DNA of 64,000 bases from UMGS1958 sp045542415 (GTDB lineage: Bacteria; Bacillota; Clostridia; UBA1381). The stretch covers positions 1-64,000 of the forward strand of contig JAZQKZ010000002.1 of NCBI GenBank assembly GCA_045542415.1, given 5' to 3'. The translations under genes were made by a program, and so were the position numbers. The stretch's first letter is position 1. The number at the start of each line of letters is the position of its first letter. The notes under the pieces were generated by a model. The model worked only from the letters and a program-made list of their open reading frames with translations. It was not told the DNA's origin and did no database searches. This document shows, piece by piece, positions 34,149-43,973 of the stretch.

Positions 34149-36620
34149 TTATTCAGCAAATACTGTTGCTTCTGCTGTTGCACTTGCATCACACAGATTA
34201 CCAACAACAAAACCAACATGTACATAAGCTTCAGGGGCTAAAGTAATCTCTGTTCCCATATCAAACTTATCTGAAGTCTTTGACTCACCGTTTGAAGTTA
34301 CTGTCCAGCTGATTGTCTTGAATAAACCATTAGCAGTACCTGTGTTTGTAATCTTTGTAGCAAAGCCTGTTGCCTTATTAGTTTCAACACCTGTATCGGC
34401 TGAATAATCTCTTGAATTTACATATGTTGTCTCTGTTACAAGGTTTACTGTATTCTTTGAAACGATTACTAACTGTCCGTCTCTTACTACAAGTTCATAT
34501 GCACTTTCATCCATGCCTTCCACTGTGATTCCTGATACATCAGCACCGTCTTCTACTGTTGCAACAACTGTACCGTCTGCTATTGTTACGTTCTTAACTG
34601 CTGCTGAACCTGTGAAGTCTGAACCGAGCACTATTGTAGCTGTTCCCTTATATATAGTACCAATTACAGTTTCACCCTCAAGTCTTAATGTACCGCCTGA
34701 AGCACTAACGTCACCTCTGTTTGAAATTGTGCCTGTAATAGTTGAGTTTCTGATTGTAGTTGTTCCGCCTACAACCTCAACAGCTCCAAGATTTGTTGCT
34801 GTGTTATTTGTAATAGTTGAATTTTCAATCAAGCTGTCAATTCTGTTAGCAAATATTGCTGCCGGAGCTGTATTGTTTTCAACTGTTGAATTTGTAACAT
34901 TATTCTGAGTAAATACCGAGAGACAGTCTGTAACTACTATATCGTGGAGATAACTGTTATTTACTGTAAAGTATCTGTTACCACTTCTCTGATATGCTGC
35001 AACACACCACAAATCATTCTCACATGTTGTACTTGATACCATCTCTACATTATCAAATACTACTATATCATATGTAAATGTTGCACCATCTGTTGACGGA
35101 TTCAACGTAATCTTTCTTCTTGTCTCATCTGATGTAATAGTTGTTGTCAGATGTGCACCTGAATAATTACCTACAGACGTAAGCTCCTGGTCAGCCTTAA
35201 GGACTATTGTATAGCTTTCGTCTCTAACCTCGTTTTCTGCTGCAAGTGCTGCATCAAGAGTTTCATATCCTGTCTCACCAACATATGCATTATATATTGT
35301 CTCCGGCTCCTCAGTCGGCTCAGGAGTTTCAGTAGGCTCAGGAGCTGCTGTTTCTTCCGGCTCTATTGTCGCCTCACTTGAATATAACGCAAGTGTTCTT
35401 GCATAACAACCTGACTCATATACGCCACTACCATTTGATACATAATATTCAATAATCAATCCATCTGCATCTTCTGGAACATTGCTTACCGAAACTTCCG
35501 GATAAAAATATCCCCAAACAAATCTTTTTGTAAAGCTTGTCGAACCGATATTTGTGTATGCCGCCGTTGTTAAATCTGCAGCTTCAAGCTCTTCAACACT
35601 TGCGATTTCAGCTGATGTTGCATAAGCATATAAGTGTACTGGATCTCCCCAACGTGTACCCAAGCTAAATGCAATCCTCTTAAGATTACTTAAATTCTTC
35701 GGCTTTACATATATTCTATGATACATTGCACCGTCATTAATCTCATACTCATTAACATTATCAGTTAAATACACGTTTTCATATGCGTTTTCATACATCC
35801 CTGTATGCGTAAATATTTCTGATACAGCATAGTCTTCACTATACGGAATCTCATTGCTGACCGTAATGTTATCAATATAAAAATCAGCTCCCACATCACC
35901 ATATGGACTGTATCCGATTCTTGCAAAAACATCAGAATTTGAGAAATCAAAACATTCTGCTCCTGTAACAAGTACACCATCCAAATATGTTTTCATAACT
36001 TTAGCTGTACCATCAGGTGACAGCGTCTTTACAACATCAATATGATGCCATTCATTCAATGGTACCGGAATACCGTCAATAGCATTGCCGTTGCTTAATG
36101 CACGCATTAAACCATCCGCACCATTAGGAATATAGCATATACCTGCACCTGCAGAATTACCTGCAAAGAATCCATATCTCCAACCCTGTGTACCTGAATA
36201 CAAATCATAAGAAATTGCAACAGTTTCTTTAAGAGCATATGTTGTCGTATCATCCGTTGTTGTTCCGTCAAAGAAAAGCGAAGCAGGAAGTTCTACATAT
36301 GCATTTCCTGTAGCTTCATTTCCGCTTGTTGCACTCGAATCAATACGCAATACCTTACCTGACGGATTCGCAAGACTTCCATCGCCTACAGTTTTCGGAA
36401 CTGTTGAATTTTCAGCATCCATATCCATAACGCTGATTGAGCCGCCTCGCGGAACCGCATACATATCTGTATCTGTTACCTCTGTTGAAAACTTGCCAAC
36501 ATCCATAGCATCAAAATCCCAACTGCTGACAACAGTATCTGCACTTGCCGGAACGGCTGTTATAAACGAACCGCACATAGCCATGGTTGAAAGTAATGCT
36601 ACTACTTTTTTCATTTTCAT
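34149..36620 (-). CDS. Secreted multidomain protein with LamG-like and beta-helix domains
   Basis: An 823-residue exported protein with signal peptide MKMKKVVALLSTMAMCGSFITAVPASA. Domains in order: LamG/concanavalin-like sandwich (~30-250), a second beta-sandwich (~260-415), a Pro/Thr/Glu linker (TAAPEPTETPEPTEEPET, ~420-440), a right-handed parallel beta-helix (~450-700; repeats rich in NSTVENNT and TTTIRNSTITG), and a C-terminal sandwich (VNLVTETTYVNSRDY...). No catalytic motif of known pectinases is clear. It could be a beta-helix carbohydrate-active enzyme or a binding protein. No SLH, LPxTG or lipobox is present, so it is released or attaches by other contacts. Own promoter at 36655-36683. 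Confidence 0.75.
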   Translation of the reverse strand: MKMKKVVALLSTMAMCGSFITAVPASADTVVSSWDFDAMDVGKFSTEVTDTDMYAVPRGGSISVMDMDAENSTVPKTVGDGSLANPSGKVLRIDSSATSGNEATGNAYVELPASLFFDGTTTDDTTTYALKETVAISYDLYSGTQGWRYGFFAGNSAGAGICYIPNGADGLMRALSNGNAIDGIPVPLNEWHHIDVVKTLSPDGTAKVMKTYLDGVLVTGAECFDFSNSDVFARIGYSPYGDVGADFYIDNITVSNEIPYSEDYAVSEIFTHTGMYENAYENVYLTDNVNEYEINDGAMYHRIYVKPKNLSNLKRIAFSLGTRWGDPVHLYAYATSAEIASVEELEAADLTTAAYTNIGSTSFTKRFVWGYFYPEVSVSNVPEDADGLIIEYYVSNGSGVYESGCYARTLALYSSEATIEPEETAAPEPTETPEPTEEPETIYNAYVGETGYETLDAALAAENEVRDESYTIVLKADQELTSVGNYSGAHLTTTITSDETRRKITLNPSTDGATFTYDIVVFDNVEMVSSTTCENDLWCVAAYQRSGNRYFTVNNSYLHDIVVTDCLSVFTQNNVTNSTVENNTAPAAIFANRIDSLIENSTITNNTATNLGAVEVVGGTTTIRNSTITGTISNRGDVSASGGTLRLEGETVIGTIYKGTATIVLGSDFTGSAAVKNVTIADGTVVATVEDGADVSGITVEGMDESAYELVVRDGQLVIVSKNTVNLVTETTYVNSRDYSADTGVETNKATGFATKITNTGTANGLFKTISWTVTSNGESKTSDKFDMGTEITLAPEAYVHVGFVVGNLCDASATAEATVFAE

Positions 36621-36654
36621 ATTATTCTCCTCCTTGTATTATATATACAATTAG

Positions 36655-36683
36655 ATTATATACCCCCGTCATGCAATAAACAA
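36655..36683 (-). promoter_or_regulatory. Promoter of the beta-helix protein and ITTSG peptide
   Basis: Minus strand: TTGTTT (36678-36683), 17-bp spacer, TATAAT (36655-36660). The leader ends in AAGGAGGAG before the ATG at 36620. It separates these two genes from the larger upstream gene run. Confidence 0.7.
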
Positions 36684-36731
36684 TTGCTAAATATTTTATA
36701 CAATAACACAATTTTGCATCATTGCTGTTAT

Positions 36732-38666
36732 TTATTTTGCATTTTTAATACCTGCTTCTGATAAAGCCGCATCATATACAACTATATTCTTATAGTCGCA
36801 CGGTAAAAACTGATCTGTCATTACCGGGGAGTATGCAAATCTGATTGTACTTGCATTTAAGTCTTTACCACTGTATGCACTATGACTTACAATATGCTCG
36901 CCGTTGATATATAACGAGAATCTGTCACCCTTGACAACATAATCAAGATGTGCCCACTCTCCGTCATATAACTTGTCTGTTTTCGCCTCAATAATTGACG
37001 CTTCAAACTCCTCGCCCTCGTGTCCGCCTGCGGGGCAAAAAGCATTGTCAACTGATATAAGCGAAAATGCATTATTGTATATCCTTACACCGGTAAAGCC
37101 TTCTCCGTTACGTCTTCTTCTCTTATCCGTAAAGATTACAGGATAGAAATTGCCAACGAGATTTTCTGCCTTGAAGTCAAACGAAACTGTATAATCCTCT
37201 TTATATGTTCCATCCTCGTTCTTCGGCAATTCAATTTCCATATAGCCGCTTTTAATACTGATTGCAGTTTCATCGTCATTGAATATTCCCTGCTTTTTCA
37301 CGTTGTCGGCATCATATTTTCCGAATACCTTCGGTGTGTCGCTGTATTCAAGATCGGTATATGAGCATATACCGAAATGATTAACAACCTTATCGTATTC
37401 TTCCTTTGTTACCGCAAACATAACTCCGTGCTTCGGACCTGTCGGCATCTTAAAGCCGGATTTAAGCTCTGTGAAATACACACTATCCTTATCGAGGTCT
37501 TTGGTAATACACGGGAACCAGCCGGACCTTTCTTTGCTGAGTCCGTCAAGCATGAGACACCATTCGTCTCTGTCATTGAACTTGAATATCGCCGGACCCT
37601 CTGTCCATAACAGGTTTTCATCTCTGAGATTGCTCTTGACTCTCTCATATTCACCGATAACATACTTACTTCTGTCTGCTGCAACACCGCTTGTAAGCTC
37701 GTCCTTGGTAATTCTGTAATACCAGTTATCAGTCTTAATCATTGTGGTGTCGATTACGCCGCAGCTGTAGCGATGTGCTATTACATCCTCTTCATCCTCG
37801 TAATTATAAATATCGGCAAATTTTTTCGGCTCGGTGAAGGTTCTGAAATCTCTTGTCTTTACATAAAAGACAACCTTTCTGTTATAGTTCTTCGGGTCAT
37901 CCTTGTCATACGACTGTCCCGAATAATATATAACATACTCGCCCGTCACCTCATCGTATGAGCACTCCGGTGCCCATGAGCAGCCCTGATTTTCATTCGA
38001 AACCTTGCACATACGCTGTTCGCCCCAATGAATCAGGTCTGTTGATTCCCAGATCATCAGATACTTACTTGCAGCACCGCCGAAATACTTCCAGTTATGA
38101 CCGTAATCGGAAATTCTGAACTGGTTGATTTCAAGGTCAGTACAAATAAGGAAGAATCTGTCGCCCTCATATGAACGGAGAACAAAGTGATCTCTCAATC
38201 CCTTTGTACCCATTTTTGACCTTACAATTGGTCTGGAATAATTTAAATCTTTCCAGTGAAGTCCGTCCTCACTCGCTGCGTAGAATACCTGCTGATGATA
38301 GCCGTCAATCTCCGGCTCGCGGAAATACGCATAAAGATAACGCTCGAACTCCTTTTTCTTTTCCGGTGCCTTTACAACGTTGAGCTTGAATTCCTTTCTG
38401 AACTCTCCGCACGTTGCGATAAGCGTTACAACAGTATCCTCCTTCTGTCTGGTTACAACACCCTTCGGGATAATATCATACACGTCAAGCTTTGCTGCTT
38501 CCTTATCCTCTACCGGCTTATCAACCGTAGAAATCACTGCTTCATTGCTTGATTCCCAGTCAATCACCTTGCCGTCACATTCGGATAAAAGTGTAATGTT
38601 TCCTCTGATATTATAGTCTCCGCCGTTAATTTCGAGATTTGAAAGTGGATTTTTTTCATACTGCAT
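36732..38666 (-). CDS. Cytoplasmic GH43-family enzyme with N-terminal Ig-like and C-terminal LamG-like domains
   Basis: About 644 residues from MQYEKNPLSN; AGGAGGTG lies upstream, and a longer reading would start inside that site. An Ig-like 'atrophied' domain (~1-95) precedes a five-bladed propeller (~105-440): base Asp in GLRDHFVLRS (family usually RDPxI), WAPECSYDEVTGEYVIYYSG, modulator Asp in CGVIDTTMI, acid Glu in LLWTEGPAIFKF. A LamG-like sandwich (~480-640) ends the protein. No signal peptide, so it works on imported oligosaccharides, probably as arabinofuranosidase or xylosidase. It follows the other GH43 gene by 12 bp. Confidence 0.85.
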   Translation of the reverse strand: MQYEKNPLSNLEINGGDYNIRGNITLLSECDGKVIDWESSNEAVISTVDKPVEDKEAAKLDVYDIIPKGVVTRQKEDTVVTLIATCGEFRKEFKLNVVKAPEKKKEFERYLYAYFREPEIDGYHQQVFYAASEDGLHWKDLNYSRPIVRSKMGTKGLRDHFVLRSYEGDRFFLICTDLEINQFRISDYGHNWKYFGGAASKYLMIWESTDLIHWGEQRMCKVSNENQGCSWAPECSYDEVTGEYVIYYSGQSYDKDDPKNYNRKVVFYVKTRDFRTFTEPKKFADIYNYEDEEDVIAHRYSCGVIDTTMIKTDNWYYRITKDELTSGVAADRSKYVIGEYERVKSNLRDENLLWTEGPAIFKFNDRDEWCLMLDGLSKERSGWFPCITKDLDKDSVYFTELKSGFKMPTGPKHGVMFAVTKEEYDKVVNHFGICSYTDLEYSDTPKVFGKYDADNVKKQGIFNDDETAISIKSGYMEIELPKNEDGTYKEDYTVSFDFKAENLVGNFYPVIFTDKRRRRNGEGFTGVRIYNNAFSLISVDNAFCPAGGHEGEEFEASIIEAKTDKLYDGEWAHLDYVVKGDRFSLYINGEHIVSHSAYSGKDLNASTIRFAYSPVMTDQFLPCDYKNIVVYDAALSEAGIKNAK

Positions 38667-38678
38667 AACAAGCACCTC

Positions 38679-40436
38679 CTATTTTTTTATCTTAATTTTT
38701 ACGTTCACTAATTCTCTGTTAACGTCCTTATCTTCAGTTAAATCAAGACGCGGATGACCGTCAATATCGAAATGCACACGTCTTACACCCGTGCTTCTCG
38801 GTGCGTCCAATCCGTATCTTCCGTGGTACACGTTCCAGATATCGCCGTTATCATCGGCAACATATGAATTATGACCTGTACCAAACTCACCATCCAAGCT
38901 ACTTGATGTTAAAATCGGATAATTGCACTTTGTCCATGATGCCGGATCTAATAAATCCGCATCCGCATCTGCCCAGACCATGCCTACGCAATATGTGTTA
39001 TCAACCGCCGAACACGAGAAAGTAATAAATACCTTCTCATCTGTAATTAACGGGAAAGGACCTTCGTCAATCAGTGCACGGTTACATGCCCAGCCATAAT
39101 CCGGCTTTGAAATCGGCACCGGGTCTGATATCAGCTTCCACGGCTCTTTCTTATCTACCTTTGCGATGTATGTCCATGCACCCAGTTCATACGGAACACG
39201 CTCTCTGTGCGACCATGAAATATAAACCTCGTCTCTGTATTCAAAGCAGGTCATATCAAGCGATATTCCCTTGTCATTCAAGGGACTTCCGTCTTTTCTT
39301 ACTACTCTTACCGGCATTTCCCAATCCTCACGGTTAGTGGGATTTCCTCCGGATTTAAGCTTCATTACATGACATTGCTCGTTATTGAACTCGTCAGGAG
39401 TTGCTGCATGGAATATGTAGAGCTCTTCTCCTACGCTATGCAATTCCGGTGCCCATAACAGCATTTTAATATGCTCATATGTGCTTGTATCCAGAATCAG
39501 ATGCTCCTCTGATTTGAACAGCTCCGGAAGTGTGGCACTTTCTCTTATATAAAATGAATTTTCGTGGTCATGGTCACTGGTTGCGATAAAGTAATATTTA
39601 TCCTTCCATTTGAAAGCATTCGGATCGGCACGCAGTTCGATTAACGGAAATTCGTAATGATCCTGATGAACCACACCCTTGATTTCATTGTTTTCATCCA
39701 GACTGTCAAAATCCCAGTCAATGGTCTTTAAAGCTGTTGTCCCGTCACTGTAAAATGCTGTTGCACGGACATTTTTAATGTCCTGCATTGTTGTTTCCTC
39801 AGGGACTTCAATTCTGATATTTATAGGTACTGTAAGCTTGTTTATAAGCCTTTGTACAACCTCTTCCGAAACATCCAGCACATTTCCCGGCACTGCACCT
39901 TCTATACCAAAATCTGTACAGGAAACGGTAAATGCTTCGGCACTTTGAGACACAATCTCACCCTCGTGATTCTCTATATCTGAAACGGATGCCGAAAAAT
40001 ATTCATTGTTCTCATCCATATATCGAATTACATAAGTGTCGTTTATCAGCTCGCACATTACGCTGTCTATATAGCTGTCGCACAAGTGAATAAGTCCGAT
40101 TTCTTTATAAGCTATCAGATCCGGCGAGGTAAAAAGAATTATGCTTCCCTTGGATTCGTCATCCGCTTCGCCGTTTGCACCTGTTCTTATGGCAACTACT
40201 CCAAAGCCGCCGTCCTTCATATGGAATATGTACGGCTTTTTTAAGCTTTTTGCAGTTAATACCTTATTTTCATCCATCGTTGACTTCGCAAACAACACGC
40301 CTGTACCGTGATTCAATTCTGTAGCCTTGCCGTCTGTGATGCACGCAATATGCATACTGTATGCAAGTCTGTTTGAATAAATCTGCTCGTCAATCGGAGT
40401 TCTTGTATAGCATAATACCTGATAAGTATTGTCCAT
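38679..40436 (-). CDS. Cytoplasmic GH43-family glycosidase
   Basis: About 585 residues from MDNTYQVLCYTRTP (AAGAGGATTAAAA upstream). The N-terminal ~190 residues look like an incomplete extra propeller, followed by an Ig-like segment (~195-255). The catalytic propeller (~265-560) has base Asp in ELRADPNAFKWKDKYYFIA, LLWAPELHSVGEELYIFHAA, acid Glu in ALIDEGPFPL, and the GTGHNSYVADDNGDIWNVYHG motif. No signal peptide. It is probably an arabinan/arabinoxylan oligosaccharide enzyme, complementing the second GH43 and the GH51. Translation of this gene begins just after a strong intercistronic hairpin. Confidence 0.88.
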   Translation of the reverse strand: MDNTYQVLCYTRTPIDEQIYSNRLAYSMHIACITDGKATELNHGTGVLFAKSTMDENKVLTAKSLKKPYIFHMKDGGFGVVAIRTGANGEADDESKGSIILFTSPDLIAYKEIGLIHLCDSYIDSVMCELINDTYVIRYMDENNEYFSASVSDIENHEGEIVSQSAEAFTVSCTDFGIEGAVPGNVLDVSEEVVQRLINKLTVPINIRIEVPEETTMQDIKNVRATAFYSDGTTALKTIDWDFDSLDENNEIKGVVHQDHYEFPLIELRADPNAFKWKDKYYFIATSDHDHENSFYIRESATLPELFKSEEHLILDTSTYEHIKMLLWAPELHSVGEELYIFHAATPDEFNNEQCHVMKLKSGGNPTNREDWEMPVRVVRKDGSPLNDKGISLDMTCFEYRDEVYISWSHRERVPYELGAWTYIAKVDKKEPWKLISDPVPISKPDYGWACNRALIDEGPFPLITDEKVFITFSCSAVDNTYCVGMVWADADADLLDPASWTKCNYPILTSSSLDGEFGTGHNSYVADDNGDIWNVYHGRYGLDAPRSTGVRRVHFDIDGHPRLDLTEDKDVNRELVNVKIKIKK

Positions 40437-40460
40437 TTTTAATCCTCTTTTACTATATTC

Positions 40461-40494
40461 GTTACAGTCCACCCTCAAGAGGGTGAACTGTAAC
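40461..40494 (-). promoter_or_regulatory. Strong intercistronic hairpin inside the operon
   Basis: On the minus strand, GTTACAGTTCACCCTC / GAGGGTGGACTGTAAC forms a 16-bp stem (one G-T pair) with a 2-base loop. It lies between the last secreted-protein gene and the first GH43 gene. No T-run follows, so it looks like an mRNA stability or processing element and not a terminator. Confidence 0.75.
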
Positions 40495-40505
40495 ATCAAC
40501 ATCAA

Positions 40506-43500
40506 TTATTTTGTAATTACAACAGCATTTGTCCATGGCTGCATATTCGGTGCCCATACAAACACCTTTAATGTTTCGCCTTCCTGTAAGGTCTTTGCTG
40601 CTTCACTTACATCATATGCATTTTCTTCTGTCCAGCTTATCTCATCTGCTGTCTGTACATCTACTGTCTTCACTCTGCCGTCTGCATCGCTTACAGCTAA
40701 GACAAGCATATCCTTCTCGCCTGTTTCTCTGAGCTTAGTTATTGAAACCACCGGTTCTTCATTTTCTGTATTTACTTCTACAGAATATGCAGGTTCAATC
40801 GGCTTATCAGCAACCGTAATTAACAATACCGGATATACGTCTGCGCCGCCTTCTTCCTTTGTACAGATACGTCTGCCGCGCGCTTCGTTTGTTGCATCTG
40901 TGCGTACGCATACACTGTATATACCATCAGTTTCCGCAATTACTGACTCCGTTACATCAAAGTATCTGCGTAAGTTTCCTCCGCCGTTTCCTGTATTAAA
41001 TGATATATCCGAAGTTAATATCGGTGATTCCTCATCAGCTGCCGGGCAATCGTTATATGTAATAACATTTTCGTCCCATGTATCATCAGCTACATGCAGG
41101 AATGTGAATGTTCCGTCTGATGAGCCCCATGTATGAGTAAGCTTGATTTCTATTCTCTCTACAACCTTATTTTCCGGAATCTCCGGGATATTGAATCTCA
41201 TGTAGTACTTATCTCCGGCAAACATTACCGTAAGGTTTGATGAACCGAAGTTCTCATCCGGTGACTCCTGCCTTACATCAGCATCAGCCTCCGGATAAAC
41301 CTTTACTGTATTGTTACGCGCAGCACTGAAAGTAAATTCACGACTAATTGTCTGATCTCCGTTTGTAATTTCAGCTACAAGCACTATATTTCTTGTTGAA
41401 TAAGTATCACGCGCTACTGTAAGTACACCCTCTGCTATCTCAACACCCTCTGCCTCAGTATCCTTTATTGTCCAGTTGATTGTTGACTCCACGTCGCCGC
41501 CAACTGTCGGAAGCTGCCAGCTTACATTATCATCTGTAATTGTTTTTACTGCCTCAAAGTCATATGACAAGAGCCACTGTGCATCAAGCTCTGCTGCTTC
41601 AGTGTTTGTTACATCACGCTTTACTGTAACATTGAATGCCTGCACGCCTGTTGCAGCACCCTTTGTTACTGTTGCTGTTAATACCGCATTCAAGTCAGCG
41701 TCCTTACTCTTTGTAATTACACCTGTGTTTGTAATAACAGCCGCATTATCAGTTGCCCATGTTATTGTCTCGCCATTTTCTCCCTCTGTCGGAAGTACGA
41801 GATTTTCTTTTACCTTTGAAAGGTCACCCAAATCAATTGTTGCCTTTGTGTCACCAACAGTGTACCAATCGTCACCTATTGCATCATATACGCTCTTTTC
41901 TTCTGCGATTGTTGCAATTTCTGCTTCTGATAATTCTCTGCTGTAAATTCTGAAATCCGCAATATCTCCATCAAGTGTCTTTACACCGCCGATGTCCTGA
42001 CCAAGATAGTTTCTTGCTGCCGCTGTTAAAAGTTCACCAAGGTTGATATCAGTATGTTCAACAATCATTTCATTCTGATACTCACCGTCTGTATATAGTG
42101 TTATAACTCCGCTCTCGGCTGAATAAGTTACAGTAAGGTGACCCCATGTGCCTGTTTCAGGCTTTGCACCGGTAAGTAACTTTCTTCCGCCACCGCCGCC
42201 TGTTCGATAAATATTATACTCAGTACGCGGAGTAGCGTCTGCATCTGAGCTCATCCAAAGCTGCATATACGGTGTTCTCGGCGGCCAGCCAACCTGTGCA
42301 TTGGCTATTGACACAACCGGACCTTCGTCTGTTGTATCCTTCTTCACAAATACCGATATTGAATAGTCGCCCGATAATGCACTTGCAACACCTACCGGCA
42401 TTTCAAGTCTCGGACCCTCTTCCCCGCCACCAACAAGGTGTAAAATACCGTTGCCGGCACCATTGAGAACTGCTGCATTGTTATCAAGCTTTGCCGCACC
42501 AATGCTTGTATCTGTACCGAGGTTCTTTACCTCCTGCTCACCTGCTGATTCATTGATTGCTTCAGCATCGAACTTATACCACACATTAAGTCCGCACGCA
42601 ACAACAACATCAAATACCTTTTCCTTCTTTACATCGCCATAGCTTACTACAGCCTTTAAAGTAGCTGTTTTATCCTTTGTTAAATCGCACGCTACTACAC
42701 CTGTGTCGCTTACAACTGTTTCATCAGATGTGCTCCACTTTATATCTGCTCCGTTTGTACCCTTGGTCGGAAGTACTAAATCCTTTGTAACAGCTGTCAG
42801 ATCACCTAAGTCTAATTCCTCGTAATCTCTATCAACTATTCTATCAGGATTAACATTTGTACCTTCTACAAGGCACTCTATTACCTTGCTCTCTGTAACT
42901 TCACCGCTTGTGATTGTAGCTGTAAGAATTACAGTTGTATCTTCAGCCGCACGAATTACTGTACCATCATTGGCAATAATTGCTTCATCTGATGATGACC
43001 ATGTAATTACCGAGCCGTTAGTTCCTGTCTCCGGTAATGTAATATTTTCTGTTAAAGCACCTGCATTCTCGATGCTTATTTCGTTCTTATCCTTAGCAAC
43101 TGCTACCCAGTCAGCTTCCTCAGCCACACTGCTGCTTTCATTGAATGCATCCTTTTCTGCAAGTAATGTATTCAACTCTTCTTCACTGAGTGCCTTTGAA
43201 TACAATCTGAAATCCGCAATTCTTCCATTATAGAACGGGTCGTAAACCCACCACGCTGACTTACCGAGATAGTTTGCCGAACCCTCTTCCTGTGCACCAA
43301 ATATCTCGCTGAGCTTATACTCTTCTCCGACTGCTTCGCTAACACCGTTCTGTACGCCGTTGACATATGATGTAAGAGTTGCATTTTCAGCTGAGTAAAC
43401 AAGTGTCAACAGATTCCACTCACCACTTGCTGCAACCTCTGCTCCGTTTGCATTTACCATAGTGCTTGAATTTCTGCCCACCGGGTCATATGCAAAGTTT

Positions 43501-43946
43501 GTTCCTGTGTCATACGGTGCGATAAACATGAACGGATTTTCTGTTCCGAGACCGTTTGCCAACGAAAATGCCCATCCGATATAGCCTGCACCCTCATTGT
43601 CCTTTACCATAACTGAGATTGTGTAATCTCCGTCTATGTTTGCAGCAATTCCGGCCGGCATCTCAAGATGCGGGCTGTCTGTATCCCTCGCTCCGCCTGC
43701 AAGGTAGAGTGAGCCTGTACCCTCGGAGCTGAGAACCTCAGCTCCGAATTTCAATTCTGCCGCTCCGATATCAGTGTTGCTTCCGGAATTGCTTACCGCA
43801 GTTCCGTTAACTGAATCAGCATCAAATTTGTACCATACCTCAGGTACAGAATCTGTTCCGTCCGACGCACTTGCCATGCACGGCACAAATGTGTTTGCAA
43901 TCATCATTGCTCCCATTGCAAAAGCAAGTATTCTACTTTTCTTCAT
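40506..43946 (-). CDS. Secreted LamG/Ig/CBM96-like carbohydrate-binding protein
   Basis: About 1,146 residues from MKKSRILAFAMGAMM, with a signal peptide ending near ASAS. Domains in order: LamG (~30-255, ends DFRLYSKALSEEEL), two Ig-like repeats (VIEC..., WSTSDETVVSDTG, ~270-445), a second LamG (~455-680, ends DFRIYSRELSEAEI), two more Ig-like repeats (~690-880), a DNRLRE/CBM96-like sandwich (VYPEADADVRQESPDENFGSS, ~885-1040), and a C-terminal beta domain. No catalytic domain is visible, so it probably binds polysaccharide at the cell surface. How it is anchored is unclear (no SLH, LPxTG or lipobox). Confidence 0.82.
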   Translation of the reverse strand: MKKSRILAFAMGAMMIANTFVPCMASASDGTDSVPEVWYKFDADSVNGTAVSNSGSNTDIGAAELKFGAEVLSSEGTGSLYLAGGARDTDSPHLEMPAGIAANIDGDYTISVMVKDNEGAGYIGWAFSLANGLGTENPFMFIAPYDTGTNFAYDPVGRNSSTMVNANGAEVAASGEWNLLTLVYSAENATLTSYVNGVQNGVSEAVGEEYKLSEIFGAQEEGSANYLGKSAWWVYDPFYNGRIADFRLYSKALSEEELNTLLAEKDAFNESSSVAEEADWVAVAKDKNEISIENAGALTENITLPETGTNGSVITWSSSDEAIIANDGTVIRAAEDTTVILTATITSGEVTESKVIECLVEGTNVNPDRIVDRDYEELDLGDLTAVTKDLVLPTKGTNGADIKWSTSDETVVSDTGVVACDLTKDKTATLKAVVSYGDVKKEKVFDVVVACGLNVWYKFDAEAINESAGEQEVKNLGTDTSIGAAKLDNNAAVLNGAGNGILHLVGGGEEGPRLEMPVGVASALSGDYSISVFVKKDTTDEGPVVSIANAQVGWPPRTPYMQLWMSSDADATPRTEYNIYRTGGGGGRKLLTGAKPETGTWGHLTVTYSAESGVITLYTDGEYQNEMIVEHTDINLGELLTAAARNYLGQDIGGVKTLDGDIADFRIYSRELSEAEIATIAEEKSVYDAIGDDWYTVGDTKATIDLGDLSKVKENLVLPTEGENGETITWATDNAAVITNTGVITKSKDADLNAVLTATVTKGAATGVQAFNVTVKRDVTNTEAAELDAQWLLSYDFEAVKTITDDNVSWQLPTVGGDVESTINWTIKDTEAEGVEIAEGVLTVARDTYSTRNIVLVAEITNGDQTISREFTFSAARNNTVKVYPEADADVRQESPDENFGSSNLTVMFAGDKYYMRFNIPEIPENKVVERIEIKLTHTWGSSDGTFTFLHVADDTWDENVITYNDCPAADEESPILTSDISFNTGNGGGNLRRYFDVTESVIAETDGIYSVCVRTDATNEARGRRICTKEEGGADVYPVLLITVADKPIEPAYSVEVNTENEEPVVSITKLRETGEKDMLVLAVSDADGRVKTVDVQTADEISWTEENAYDVSEAAKTLQEGETLKVFVWAPNMQPWTNAVVITK

Positions 43947-43973
43947 AAAACTCATTCCTTTCTCTTTTTATTC

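Noticed and set aside
33906..34241. Plus-strand frame rich in Cys and Phe opposite the ITTSG peptide gene
   Set aside because: It lacks a ribosome site, its composition is that of an antisense reading, and the minus strand holds a better-supported gene.
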